A stretch of DNA of 61,932 nucleotides from CALKAL01 sp051846895 (GTDB lineage: Bacteria > Bacillota > Bacilli > Bacillales > Alkalibacillaceae): contig JBPYCQ010000004.1 of the NCBI GenBank assembly GCA_051846895.1, forward strand, positions 1 to 61,932, written 5' to 3'. This document shows, piece after piece, positions 52,939 to 61,818 of this stretch. Made by a program: the position numbers and the translations under genes. Every line of letters starts with the position of its first letter. The first letter of the stretch is position 1. The notes beneath the pieces are model-generated. The model had not been told where the DNA came from. It saw only the letters and a list, made by a program, of their open reading frames with translations, and ran no database searches.

Positions 52939-53715
52939 ATGAGTCAAAACATAGTCGTAGATCACCTTGGTAGAACGGTAGAATATTCATTTCCACCAAA
53001 AAGAATCATTTCAATCGCACCTGGTCTAACCGATACATTATATACCCTGAATCTTGATAAAGAAATCGTCGGAAGAACTCGTTACTGTATTTATCCAAAA
53101 GGTAAGGTGGAACAGTCAGAAACAGTCGGTGGGACGAAAAAAATTCATTTAGAAAAAATAAGAGCGTTAAAGCCTGATCTTATTTTTGCTGAAAAAGAAG
53201 AAAATACGAAAGAAATCGTAGAAACGCTAGAACAGGAATTCCCTGTCTTTGTTGCCGAAGTACAATCTGTTCAAGATGCCTACAAAATGATTACAGATTT
53301 AGGTACCGTTACAGACCGTAAGCACCAAGCCGAGCAATTAGTAACAACGATTAAAGATGGGTTTAAATCACTTCCAGCTGGTCAAAACAAAAAAATCGGC
53401 TACGTTATTTGGAAAAATCCATACATGGTCGCAGGTAATCACACTTATATTAATACAGTTTTTGAGATGATGGGATTTGAAAATGCTTTTAAAAAATTTG
53501 ACGGGCGCTATCCGGAAGTCACAGAAAAAGACTTCCAAAACGCTAATCTAGATTATTTATTTTTAGCGACAGAACCATTTCCATTTAAAGAGGAACATCG
53601 GAGGAACTTTTCTGAGCTTCTACCAGATGTAAATGTACAAATATTAGATGGCGAAATGTTCTGGTACGGACCAAGAATGATTGATGCGGTTGAATATTTT
53701 AAAATTAATTTATAG
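52939..53715 (+). CDS. Cobalamin-binding-like (BtuF family) protein without signal peptide
   Basis: 258 residues with the helical-backbone metal-receptor fold: VDHLGRTVEYSFPPKRIISIAPGLTDTLYTL at the N-terminus, KIRALKPDLIFAEKEE in the middle, and GMGFENAF-like VFEMMGFENAF and FWYGPRM near the end. Homologues are usually lipoproteins serving B12 or haem uptake, but this one starts directly at the domain, with GGAGGGGG before the ATG and no signal peptide, so it should stay in the cytoplasm. No permease or ATPase is nearby. A ligand-scavenging or sensing role is possible. Confidence 0.85.
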   Translation: MSQNIVVDHLGRTVEYSFPPKRIISIAPGLTDTLYTLNLDKEIVGRTRYCIYPKGKVEQSETVGGTKKIHLEKIRALKPDLIFAEKEENTKEIVETLEQEFPVFVAEVQSVQDAYKMITDLGTVTDRKHQAEQLVTTIKDGFKSLPAGQNKKIGYVIWKNPYMVAGNHTYINTVFEMMGFENAFKKFDGRYPEVTEKDFQNANLDYLFLATEPFPFKEEHRRNFSELLPDVNVQILDGEMFWYGPRMIDAVEYFKINL

Positions 53716-53726
53716 TAAGGCCACGT

Positions 53727-53766
53727 AAAAAGTAACAACACATCTGATGAATGTTGTTACTTTTTT
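53727..53766 (+). terminator. Terminator after the BtuF-like gene
   Basis: AAAAAGTAACAACA / TGTTGTTACTTTTT arms followed by more T. Confidence 0.9.
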
Positions 53767-53892
53767 TATGCTTTAAGGTAAAACAGGACGCTATTTCGCA
53801 TGCATATGCTCTTGAGCACCGTCCCATTATAATGTTGGTTGTGAATTCATGTTGGAATTGGATATTACTAATAGATCTATTACATATAACAA

Positions 53893-55032
53893 CTACGGTT
53901 TTAGTATTACTTTTATACAATCATCTTCATGATTATAAAATTTGTCATAAGCAGTCGCTGCATCTTCAAGTGGTAATACATGAGTAATAATATCAGTTGG
54001 ATCTATTTTACCATCTATGATTTGATCGTATAGCAACGGCATATTATGAATAACTGGAGCTTGCCCCATTTTCAAGGTAACATTACGTTCCCAAATATTA
54101 CCTAAGGGAAATGCATTGTAGAGAGAACCATAAATACCCGTTAACTGGATTGTTCCAAATTTCCGAACAGACTCCAGTGCAATTTCGATGGCATTTAACG
54201 TACCCCCTTGCACTTTCATCTTTTGTCCGACCTTCTCAATAATATTCTTCTTCCCATCCATACCTACACAGTCAATAACAATATCCGCACCTCCATGAGT
54301 TAGCTCCTTCATATGACCGCCAATTTCGTCAAATTCATCAAAATTAAATGCTTCTACATTGTTCGTTTTAACAGCATGATTTAGACGATAAGACTCATGA
54401 TCAATCGCAATCACCCGTTTTGCACCCTTTTGCCATGCGAACTTTTGAGCGAGAAGTCCGACTGGTCCGCAGCCCAGTATGATAACCGTATCACCCTGTT
54501 TCACTCCAGCATGCTCCACGCTCCAATATGCAGTTGGCAATATATCAGATAAGAATAAAAGTGATTCATCAGGCAACTCGCAATTTTCCGGGACGATGAA
54601 AGGGGTAAAATTACCATATGGAACGCGTAAATATTCTGCTTGTCCACCCGGATAGTTACCATACCGTTCAGTAAACCCGATAAAACCACCTGTATCTACA
54701 TGAGGGTTCGGGTTGGAGTTATCACACTGACTTTCCATATCATGCTGGCAAAAGAAACACTCACCACACGACAAGTTGAATGGAATGATTACGCGATCCC
54801 CTTTTTTAACTTTTTCAACATCTGGTCCTACTTCTTCCACAATCCCCATCGGTTCATGGCCAATCACGTAATCCTTGTGTGTTGGTAATGAACCAAGATA
54901 GATATGCAAATCAGACCCACAAATTGCTGTAGAAGTAATTCTTACAATAATATCATCTGGATTCTCAATTTTGGGAGCGTCTACTTTTTTCACTTGAATA
55001 TCTTTCGCTCCTTGATATGTCACTGCTCTCAT
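53893..55032 (-). CDS. Zinc-dependent alcohol dehydrogenase family protein
   Basis: 379-residue medium-chain dehydrogenase close to the glutathione-independent formaldehyde dehydrogenase branch. Catalytic zinc site CGSDLH and GHEPMGIVEEVG; structural zinc cysteines in CGECFFCQHDMESQC; NAD-binding GCGPVGLLAQ. GGAGGTGATGG precedes the ATG. Substrate (short alcohol, aldehyde or polyol) uncertain. The 127-bp gap on its 3' side holds nothing else recognisable. Confidence 0.9.
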   Translation of the reverse strand: MRAVTYQGAKDIQVKKVDAPKIENPDDIIVRITSTAICGSDLHIYLGSLPTHKDYVIGHEPMGIVEEVGPDVEKVKKGDRVIIPFNLSCGECFFCQHDMESQCDNSNPNPHVDTGGFIGFTERYGNYPGGQAEYLRVPYGNFTPFIVPENCELPDESLLFLSDILPTAYWSVEHAGVKQGDTVIILGCGPVGLLAQKFAWQKGAKRVIAIDHESYRLNHAVKTNNVEAFNFDEFDEIGGHMKELTHGGADIVIDCVGMDGKKNIIEKVGQKMKVQGGTLNAIEIALESVRKFGTIQLTGIYGSLYNAFPLGNIWERNVTLKMGQAPVIHNMPLLYDQIIDGKIDPTDIITHVLPLEDAATAYDKFYNHEDDCIKVILKP

Positions 55033-55345
55033 TATGCCATCACCTCCAATTAGTATAATCTCCTTTCATATAAAAAATATGCGATTTAGCAGGTGTCTTC
55101 TCTTTCACTAGAAAAATTAATTGATATTATACCTTTCAAATACCAAAAAAATTGTGGGAGTAAAGGTAGCAACAAAAATTGTGGGAGTAAAGGTAGCAAC
55201 TCTTAGTGGCTAATACCACGGATAACTTACAAGTTTTAACATTAGCAAATTTGTGATAAAGTATATGTATAAAGAAATATGTTATTTAACGATAAGGAAC
55301 TGATTATAGAACAAGCTATATCTCATTTTTTATTGGAGGATAGAC
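55033..55345. other. Gap with a duplicated 27-bp segment
   Basis: Divergent gap between the dehydrogenase and DUF3784 genes. Apart from the 27-bp duplication at 55147-55200 and the TTAGTGGCTAA just after it, no gene or RNA was recognised. Confidence 0.5.
55147..55200. repeat. Two identical tandem 27-bp units
   Basis: A 27-bp unit (starting AAAAATTGTGGGAG, ending AAAGGTAGCAAC) occurs twice in tandem without mismatch. TTAGTGGCTAA follows at 55203-55213, resembling the ends of the IS30 element at the right of the window. Confidence 0.95.
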
Positions 55346-55654
55346 ATGATTGTATTGATGTTTGTTATTGGGTTGTTTATTGTATTAGGAATTTTTTTAA
55401 TCAATGGCAAAGGCTCTTTCCTCATAGCAGGCTATAATACAATGCCTCCAGAAGAAAAAGAAAAATATGATACAGTAGCCCTCTGCCAATTTATGGGGAA
55501 AATGATGTTTGCTTTATCATTTAGTATGTTGTTTTGGGTTGTTAGTGAAGCATATGAAATTAATTGGTTGTTATATTTCGGTATTGCTTTATTTATTGGC
55601 ATAATTGTATTTATGCTTATTTACATTAATTCGGGGAATAGATTTAAAAAATAG
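55346..55654 (+). CDS. DUF3784 membrane protein
   Basis: 102 residues with three hydrophobic segments (about 2-19, 50-67 and 73-93) and the DUF3784 signature KGSFLIAGYNTMPPEEKEKYD after the first. Function unknown. AGGATAG precedes the ATG. Confidence 0.88.
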   Translation: MIVLMFVIGLFIVLGIFLINGKGSFLIAGYNTMPPEEKEKYDTVALCQFMGKMMFALSFSMLFWVVSEAYEINWLLYFGIALFIGIIVFMLIYINSGNRFKK

Positions 55655-55779
55655 AATACATATTAATCAAACCTACGTTAATTTTTGGAACACATTAAAA
55701 GTTACAATCCAACATCTTTATTGGAATATTAATAGTGCGATATGTAACACGTTTCATATTATTAAAAGCATAAAAATAA

Positions 55780-55824
55780 AAACTTGGATAAGTTATGAAC
55801 TGCCCCCAATCCAAGTTTTTTTTA
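55780..55824 (+). terminator. Terminator after the DUF3784 gene
   Basis: AAACTTGGAT / ATCCAAGTTT arms with an 18-base loop followed by a T-run. It lies 125 bp past the stop. Confidence 0.7.
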
Positions 55825-55872
55825 ATATTCATTACCTACAATAAGTAAATTACTAACTTTAACAGTGACTTT

Positions 55873-57030
55873 TTATTTAACCGTTCTAGAACCTAAATTA
55901 TAAAAACGAAACATCACAAATGCGAAGATTGAAAGAATGATTCCTGAAATATAAGGAAGTCCTATAAATATCATGTATAGCCAGCCTCCAAGCACTGGTC
56001 CAACAATTCTCCCTAACGAATCAAAGGAAGATAAATAACCTGTCGCAACACCATGCCCGATATTAGATTTCTTCGTTAACAGCGAAGACACACTCGGTCT
56101 TATGACACCATTACCAACACCGAAGATGGCAATAAATATAGCCGCTGTTATAAAGTTTTGTGTTAATAAAATCAGACCAAATCCAAGCGCAGAAACGAGA
56201 ATACCAATTTGAATAATCGTCGCTTCTCCATATTTTTTTGTCAATTTTCCCATAGACCCTTGAACAAATGCACTTGCAAGTCCCATAATCATAAAAATAT
56301 AACCTAATGAATCAGCATCTAATCCTGCTTTTACTGCGGCAAAATAAGCGTACGTTGCCTCTAATCCTGACAACGATAAAGAAATAAAAAATTGCAGAAA
56401 ATAGAGCATTGATAACGGTTTTCGGATAACTTGTTTAAAAGATGTCTTATGTTTAGGGATGGGTTGATTACTCGAAAATTGTTTTGATTCTTTTAAAATG
56501 AAAAACACTAAAATTAATGTCAAAAATGATACCGCACCTGATAAATAAAACGGTGCTTGCAAATTAATTTTCGAAAAGACTCCACCAATCGCCGGTCCAA
56601 AAATAAACCCAAGACCTGTTGCGGCACCTATGATCCCCATGCCTTTTCCACGGTCTTCTTCTGACGTAATATCCGCGACGTAGGCTTGTACAGTAGGCAT
56701 GTTTGCTGCTGATAAAAATCCTCCGACAATCCGCGCAACGAATAACATCCACAAGTTAGTTGATAAGGCCAAAATAAAAAAAGATAATGATAGACCAAAA
56801 ATACCAATCATAATGACTGGCTTTCGTCCAATCTTTTCAGAGATCCGCCCCCACATTGGCGCAAAAATGAACTGCATAAATGAATATACAGCCATTAATA
56901 AACCAAGCTCAGTTGGTGATGCACCGAGCTCTTCCGCATAAAATGGAAGCACCGGAATAATTATTCCAAAGCCAACCATCACAAGAAACATAATTAAAAA
57001 AAGAATTGGTAGTGCTCGATTCAGCTTCAA
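55873..57030 (-). CDS. MFS drug exporter (Tet/NorA-like)
   Basis: 385 residues and about twelve membrane helices. The motif A region is MWGRISEKIGRKPVIMIGI; the motif C region is IGAATGLGFIFGPAIGG, typical of drug:H+ antiporters. Starts with TTG behind AAGGTGG. Substrates are unknown; sequence similarity to Tet-type pumps alone does not show tetracycline resistance. Confidence 0.9.
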   Translation of the reverse strand: MKLNRALPILFLIMFLVMVGFGIIIPVLPFYAEELGASPTELGLLMAVYSFMQFIFAPMWGRISEKIGRKPVIMIGIFGLSLSFFILALSTNLWMLFVARIVGGFLSAANMPTVQAYVADITSEEDRGKGMGIIGAATGLGFIFGPAIGGVFSKINLQAPFYLSGAVSFLTLILVFFILKESKQFSSNQPIPKHKTSFKQVIRKPLSMLYFLQFFISLSLSGLEATYAYFAAVKAGLDADSLGYIFMIMGLASAFVQGSMGKLTKKYGEATIIQIGILVSALGFGLILLTQNFITAAIFIAIFGVGNGVIRPSVSSLLTKKSNIGHGVATGYLSSFDSLGRIVGPVLGGWLYMIFIGLPYISGIILSIFAFVMFRFYNLGSRTVK

Positions 57031-57166
57031 TGAAATTCCACCTTATGTAAATCGGTAAGTTAGTTTTGAACAAGACCTATTATAACATTTTAGGGTAAAT
57101 AGTCGCCTTTCAAACATCAGCCAAATAAATCAAGTAGTTTTTAAATGCTAAACATATATAAAAAAA

Positions 57167-57191
57167 GACCAAATCATGAGTTGACTTGGCC
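57167..57191 (-). terminator. Terminator of the amidase gene
   Basis: GGCCAA / TTGGTC arms (one G-T pair) followed on the minus strand by seven T. Confidence 0.7.
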
Positions 57192-57201
57192 TAGAAAACA
57201 A

Positions 57202-58674
57202 TTAATATTTTGGATTTTCCTTAACATTAATCCATTTGTCAGTCTTTTCTAACTCTCCAGAAAGTTGCAATAATAGGTCTTCACGACCACGTCTTGCCAT
57301 CACTTGCACCCCACAAGGTAGTCCGTTTTTCGTTAAATGCATTGGGAGCGAGGCTGCTGGTTGCCCCGTCAAGTTAGCTAGTTGAGTAAAAGGTGTGCGC
57401 TCAAGGCTTTTACTCGCAAGCTGATCAACGAAACCAGACTTTTTTAATAATCCACTTAACTTTAATCCACCAACTATTTTTATAAGCATTTTTTCAGAGT
57501 TTGAGGGGGCAAGCTCACCTATTTTTGAAGGTGGATGTGCGGTCGTAGGTGTAATATATAAATCGTATTCATCATGAAAATTTTCCATCTGTATGGCTGC
57601 TTCATCCCAAAACTTTAAACTAGTTAAAAATTCTTCAGCAGACACAGCCTTGCCTAGTAGTCCTAAAATCCATGTTGTCGGCTCCACATCACTAGATTTA
57701 ACTTTTCGACCAGTTAACATCTCGATTTCTTTAAGCGTTGAAGCAACCTCAGCAAAATACATCATGATATAACTGTTTGCTAGCCTCTTACCATCAACTG
57801 GGGCTTCCTTTTCCACCACGTGATGTCCCATACTTTCAAGGAGCTTGACCGTTTTATGTACAGCTTCCTTACATTCCTCATCGACCGAAGCACCTAATGG
57901 CGATTTTGTAGTAAATGCAATTTTTAACGGAGCTTTTATCGGTTTTTGAATGACATCCAAATAAGATCCATCAAAAGCTGGTGTATAAAAAGCATTTGTT
58001 CGATCAAATCGATATTGATCTAGCATCGCAGCACTGTCTCTAACCGACCGACTTAAAATATGATCAACCGAAGCTCCTTGCCATACTCTTCCACGCTTAG
58101 GGCCAACAGGCGTACGACCACGAGTTGGCTTTAACCCAAACAATCCACAAAAGGCAGCAGGGATACGAATAGACCCTCCACCATCGTTCGCTCCTGCAAC
58201 CGGAACCATACCCGAAGCGACAGCTGCAGCCGACCCCCCACTAGAACCCCCTGGTGTATGTTCGCTATTCCAAGGATTTCTTGATGGACCATAGTGTGCG
58301 GGTTCAGTTACTCCCATTAGCGCAAATTCTGGAACATTCGTCTGCCCGATAATCGCAGCCCCTGTTGCCTTCAACTGTTGCACAAATTCACTATTATAGT
58401 CCGCAATAACATTCGCTAAAGCTTTCGATCCAGCTGACATCGGATGACCTTCCGATTCTTGTGAAATACTTTTTGTTAGAACTGGAACACCAGCAAAAAT
58501 GCCTTCAGACGCATTCTCTCCTTGCTCATACATATTATGAATAACCGCATTAAGCTCAGGGTTCTTTTTTTCAATTTCTTGAATCGCCATCTCTTTCACT
58601 TCTTCTACTGTAACCTCTTTATTACGAATAAGTTCTGCTAAACCAAGTCCATCATACTGTTTATAATCAAACAT
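57202..58674 (-). CDS. Amidase signature family hydrolase
   Basis: 490 residues. Ser-Ser-Lys triad: Lys in PVLTKSIS, first Ser in the GGGSIRIPA segment, nucleophile region GGSSGGSAAAVASG. N-terminal LAELIRNKEVTVEEV and NAVIHNM match the GatA-like fold. As gatB/gatC are absent and the C-terminal part differs, this is a stand-alone amidase, not the tRNA amidotransferase. Substrate unknown. GGGGTG precedes the ATG. Confidence 0.92.
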   Translation of the reverse strand: MFDYKQYDGLGLAELIRNKEVTVEEVKEMAIQEIEKKNPELNAVIHNMYEQGENASEGIFAGVPVLTKSISQESEGHPMSAGSKALANVIADYNSEFVQQLKATGAAIIGQTNVPEFALMGVTEPAHYGPSRNPWNSEHTPGGSSGGSAAAVASGMVPVAGANDGGGSIRIPAAFCGLFGLKPTRGRTPVGPKRGRVWQGASVDHILSRSVRDSAAMLDQYRFDRTNAFYTPAFDGSYLDVIQKPIKAPLKIAFTTKSPLGASVDEECKEAVHKTVKLLESMGHHVVEKEAPVDGKRLANSYIMMYFAEVASTLKEIEMLTGRKVKSSDVEPTTWILGLLGKAVSAEEFLTSLKFWDEAAIQMENFHDEYDLYITPTTAHPPSKIGELAPSNSEKMLIKIVGGLKLSGLLKKSGFVDQLASKSLERTPFTQLANLTGQPAASLPMHLTKNGLPCGVQVMARRGREDLLLQLSGELEKTDKWINVKENPKY

Positions 58675-58815
58675 CCCCGCACCCCCATATGTATTAAATG
58701 TTTTTTAAATTTTCAAAAATCAACTATACACTTATTCTATCATATTTCTATAAAATAAATGGGACCCAGCTACGTCCGCTTTTTGTTTTGCCGTTTCACC
58801 TTTCACTACAAATAT

Positions 58816-58960
58816 TTATCAGCCAATTTTGAACCGTTATCAGCCGATTTTTACTATTTATCAGCCAGTTTCATCAACTTCTCAGCCAATTTGAATGAGT
58901 TATTAGCCAATTTCGGGATTTATCAGCCAATGATCAATTTATCAGCCAATTCATGATTGA
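58816..58960. repeat. 21-bp tandem repeat array E (7 units)
   Basis: Seven units with core TTATCAGCCAATTT and variable 7-mers (TGAACCG, TTACTAT, CATCAAC, GAATGAG and shorter ones). The first four are exactly 21 bp; the next are 20 and 19. The array lies upstream of the amidase gene and beyond the terminator of the tautomerase gene. An open frame of 65 codons through it (with a recurring Leu-Ser-Ala-Asn) is a by-product of the period. Confidence 0.9.
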
Positions 58961-58995
58961 GAACCCTTTACTAGAATAAACTACGCTAAACATAG

Positions 58996-59029
58996 AAAAA
59001 ACCTAAATCATCAGTTGACTTAGGTTTTC
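58996..59029 (-). terminator. Terminator of the tautomerase gene
   Basis: AAAACCTAA / TTAGGTTTT arms followed on the minus strand by a T-run. Confidence 0.85.
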
Positions 59030-59041
59030 ACATCTATTATT

Positions 59042-59245
59042 TTACTGTCCTTTTTGTCTTCGTACTGTGACGGTTTCTCCACCGATACCCCAATTATCTG
59101 TATCGACCTCATCGATGACAACTACTGTCGTATATGGATTTTTCCCTAACACATCAACTAATAATTGAGTCGCTCCTTGAATCAGCTCAGCTTTCTTCTC
59201 TGGTGTGACATCTTCTTTCGTAATTTTAATGTTTACATATGGCAT
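59042..59245 (-). CDS. 4-oxalocrotonate tautomerase family enzyme
   Basis: 67 residues, the normal length. After Met removal Pro is the N-terminus and would serve as the catalytic base. PYVNIKITKEDVTPEKKAELI and VVIDEVDTDNWGIGGETV match bacterial YwhB/YusQ-type tautomerases. GGGGTAAAG precedes the ATG. It lies 15 bp after the MFS gene in the same orientation, possibly cotranscribed. Confidence 0.93.
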   Translation of the reverse strand: MPYVNIKITKEDVTPEKKAELIQGATQLLVDVLGKNPYTTVVVIDEVDTDNWGIGGETVTVRRQKGQ

Positions 59246-59260
59246 GTTCTTTACCCCTTT

Positions 59261-60439
59261 TCATGAAATTGATTTATTATTATCTATTCTATCAAACTTC
59301 ATTCCTGTTAAAACTAAACAGGCCCCTAAAAAGACAACTCCAGCCGCACCAAGGATAGAAGAATCAAAGCTTCCTGTATAAGTTGATAGTTTTCCAGCAA
59401 TTGCAGGACCGACCATCTGCCCAAATGCATAGAATGCCGTCATCAAACCAATATTCCGATGACTTCTCGTAGGATTCATTTGCCGTCCCAGTGTCGTTGC
59501 CAGTGTCGTAATTCCCATAAAAGTTGCACCGAACAGAAGTGCACTTATAATAAAACTTAATCCCGAATTCCAGAAAACAGGAATCGCAATGCCGGCAGCT
59601 TGTAACATCATGGCTATGACTAGAAGTCTTACAAACCCCCATTTAGCAGCCAACCGTGACCAGATCATGCACGATGGAATCGCAGCTAAACCAACGAGCA
59701 ACCATACGAGCGAAGCATCTGAGAAAATAGCTGCCTGATCAGCTATCGACACGATAAACGTACCAGTGACGATATAGCCAAGCCCTTCAAATCCATAAGC
59801 AATTAGTAAAAATGGAAGCCATTTATTTGGTGGGACACGAGTGATTACTTCTAATTGATTCTTACCTTCAGCTCGGTTACTAGATTCTTTTAACCAAATC
59901 CAAACGAAAAAAGTAAGAACCCCAGCCATAATCGATAAACCTAACCATATCCCTTCCCAGCTAAAGGACCGGCTTAAGCTTGGGATGACAAGACTAGAAA
60001 AAAAGATTCCGAACCCTACACCACCGTAAAAAATCCCCGCCCAGCCTGATTTCCCTTTTTTGCCGAGCTCATCTAATACAATACTTGATGCAAGTACAAA
60101 TACAAACGCACTCGCAACACCAGATAAAAAGCGAATCATATACCAAAAAATATATGAGTGTATCAGACCTAAAACACCAGTCGTTATCACGCTAATAATT
60201 AGACTAAGTCTTAATAACTCTGTACGACGAGATCTTAAAGGAATTAAACTTGCTAAAATGGCACCAATAAAATATCCTGCATAGTTACTAGTTGCAAGAA
60301 AGCCCGCCACAGCATTAGAGAAAGAAAGATCCTGTTGCATATGCGGAAGAATCGGAGTATAAGCAAATCTTCCAATTCCCATGGCAATCATTAAGGAAAA
60401 GATTCCTCCTATTAAAAATAAACGAGGATGCTTAGTCAT
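59261..60439 (-). CDS. YbfB/YjiJ family MFS transporter
   Basis: 392 residues and about twelve membrane helices. The N-terminal motif MGIGRFAYTPILPHMQQD and ATSNYAGYFIGA are diagnostic of the YbfB/YjiJ group. GGAGG is spaced for the ATG at 60439; an in-frame TTG at 60451 overlaps that site. Substrate unknown. Confidence 0.9.
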   Translation of the reverse strand: MTKHPRLFLIGGIFSLMIAMGIGRFAYTPILPHMQQDLSFSNAVAGFLATSNYAGYFIGAILASLIPLRSRRTELLRLSLIISVITTGVLGLIHSYIFWYMIRFLSGVASAFVFVLASSIVLDELGKKGKSGWAGIFYGGVGFGIFFSSLVIPSLSRSFSWEGIWLGLSIMAGVLTFFVWIWLKESSNRAEGKNQLEVITRVPPNKWLPFLLIAYGFEGLGYIVTGTFIVSIADQAAIFSDASLVWLLVGLAAIPSCMIWSRLAAKWGFVRLLVIAMMLQAAGIAIPVFWNSGLSFIISALLFGATFMGITTLATTLGRQMNPTRSHRNIGLMTAFYAFGQMVGPAIAGKLSTYTGSFDSSILGAAGVVFLGACLVLTGMKFDRIDNNKSIS

Positions 60440-60589
60440 AGGCGCCTCCAACCCAACGATTAACTGTCATACCTTTTTACCATTTAAATCATTGATTAAT
60501 AGAATTTTTTTACTATATATTTCACTTTATCAAATTTTATTTTAATAAACTAGTTTTGCATTAATTTTTGTAATCTGAATTTCAAGTTT
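60440..60589. other. AT-rich gap between the MFS gene and the IS element
   Basis: Should hold the promoter of the MFS-tautomerase pair. No gene, repeat or RNA recognised. Confidence 0.4.
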
Positions 60590-60682
60590 AAGTTAGCCAC
60601 TTAGGTTTTTGTGATTTTGCTATATTTACACTCAAAACTTTTGGTCTTTTAATAGCCCTATCTCCTTGGTGTTGTATTTGTT

Positions 60683-60728
60683 AATGTTTATTAGTAGGAG
60701 GGGCTAGCCCCTCCTACTAATAAACATT
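60683..60728. repeat. Perfect 46-bp palindrome downstream of the transposase gene
   Basis: 23-bp arms without spacer, beginning AATGTTTATTAGTAGGAG and with centre GGGGCTAGCCCC. It lies 13 bp past the transposase stop. Either a strong transcript hairpin or a cruciform site; no U-tract follows. Confidence 0.97.
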
Positions 60729-60741
60729 TCATGGCGCGGAT

Positions 60742-61818
60742 TCAGCCTGCCAGTAATTGTAGGTCTTTCAAAAAGGCTTCCTTTGCTGTACGATAACTTA
60801 ATATTTTACGTGGTATGTTATTAATCCATTGCTGGATTCGGTTGATTGTGTTAGCTGATATATCAGCTAGGCGTTTCCCTTTGGGAATGAATCTACGGAT
60901 TAACTTGTGTTGGTTTTCTTTCGTTCCACGCTCATATGATGCATAGGGACGAGCAAAGTAAACATCTGTTATATCTGTAAGTGCTTCATAAATGCCGGCG
61001 AATTCAGAACCATTGTCTGACGTGATTGATTTGAACAAGCTGCTCGCTTGATTACCTATTCTTTCACAAAGCTGCTTCATGGCTTGATCAACATAATCTT
61101 GAGACTTCTGATCAATCTTGAATATGATTTCGAAGCGTGTCTTTCGCTCTACGAGCGTTAATAATACAGGGTCATCTTTTGTTTTTGTACCAATTAATGT
61201 GTCGATTTCCCAATGTCCAAACTGTTCTCTTGTATCTACTTTCTCTGGACGGTCTTTAATCGACGGGCCGAGTACTCGGCGATTTTCTCGATAAGTTGGG
61301 GAATCATTTCTTGGTTTACGAGAAACCTTTTCAAGCAAATCAATGTTTTTTGTTTTCATGATACCGCGATCAATCCAATGATAAAGCGTTGATGTACAAG
61401 GGATAAGATCAGACGGGAAGAGTTTTTCTTTCACCGCTCGTCCCACAACCATATCTGGTGACCAACCCTCATGTAACATCTTCTCGTCTGCCCAGCTTGT
61501 AAATGAATCATCCAGTAACCATTTTGGACTTCGTCCACAGTGTTGTCGGTTCCGAAGATAAATTTGATAATCAGAATCAGCGGAATAGCTATATTGATCG
61601 TATTCATATACTTTGTCGTTATGAACTTGTCGTTGCTTAATCGTACGCACTGTTCCACGGTTAACCGCATTATTAATCGTTTGTGCTGCTCGACCTAATA
61701 TGAGTGCAATCTTACGATTTGAGTATCCTAGTTCTTTATAACCTTCAATCTTTACACGTTCTTCGTAGGTTAAGTGTTTTCCTTTACGTGAGTTTATGTT
61801 ATCTTTTACTTGGGTCAT
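60742..61818 (-). CDS. IS30-family transposase
   Basis: 358 residues, full length. N-terminal helix-turn-helix (LTYEERVKIEGYKELGYSNR, about 16-40), DDE catalytic core with HWEIDTLIG (first Asp), TSDNGSEFAG (second Asp), and the Glu in YERGTKENQHKLIRRFIPKG. No internal stop or frameshift, so the element may be active. GGAGTGA precedes the ATG. Confidence 0.95.
   Translation of the reverse strand: MTQVKDNINSRKGKHLTYEERVKIEGYKELGYSNRKIALILGRAAQTINNAVNRGTVRTIKQRQVHNDKVYEYDQYSYSADSDYQIYLRNRQHCGRSPKWLLDDSFTSWADEKMLHEGWSPDMVVGRAVKEKLFPSDLIPCTSTLYHWIDRGIMKTKNIDLLEKVSRKPRNDSPTYRENRRVLGPSIKDRPEKVDTREQFGHWEIDTLIGTKTKDDPVLLTLVERKTRFEIIFKIDQKSQDYVDQAMKQLCERIGNQASSLFKSITSDNGSEFAGIYEALTDITDVYFARPYASYERGTKENQHKLIRRFIPKGKRLADISANTINRIQQWINNIPRKILSYRTAKEAFLKDLQLLAG

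Noticed and set aside
53751..53987. Small gene between the BtuF-like and dehydrogenase genes
   Set aside because: The frame overlaps a terminator and the 3' end of the dehydrogenase and has no ribosome site.
57202..58674. GatA subunit of tRNA amidotransferase
   Set aside because: No gatB or gatC neighbours and a different C-terminal part; a general amidase is the safer call.
58759..58956. 65-codon frame through array E
   Set aside because: Periodic repeat translation with no ribosome site.
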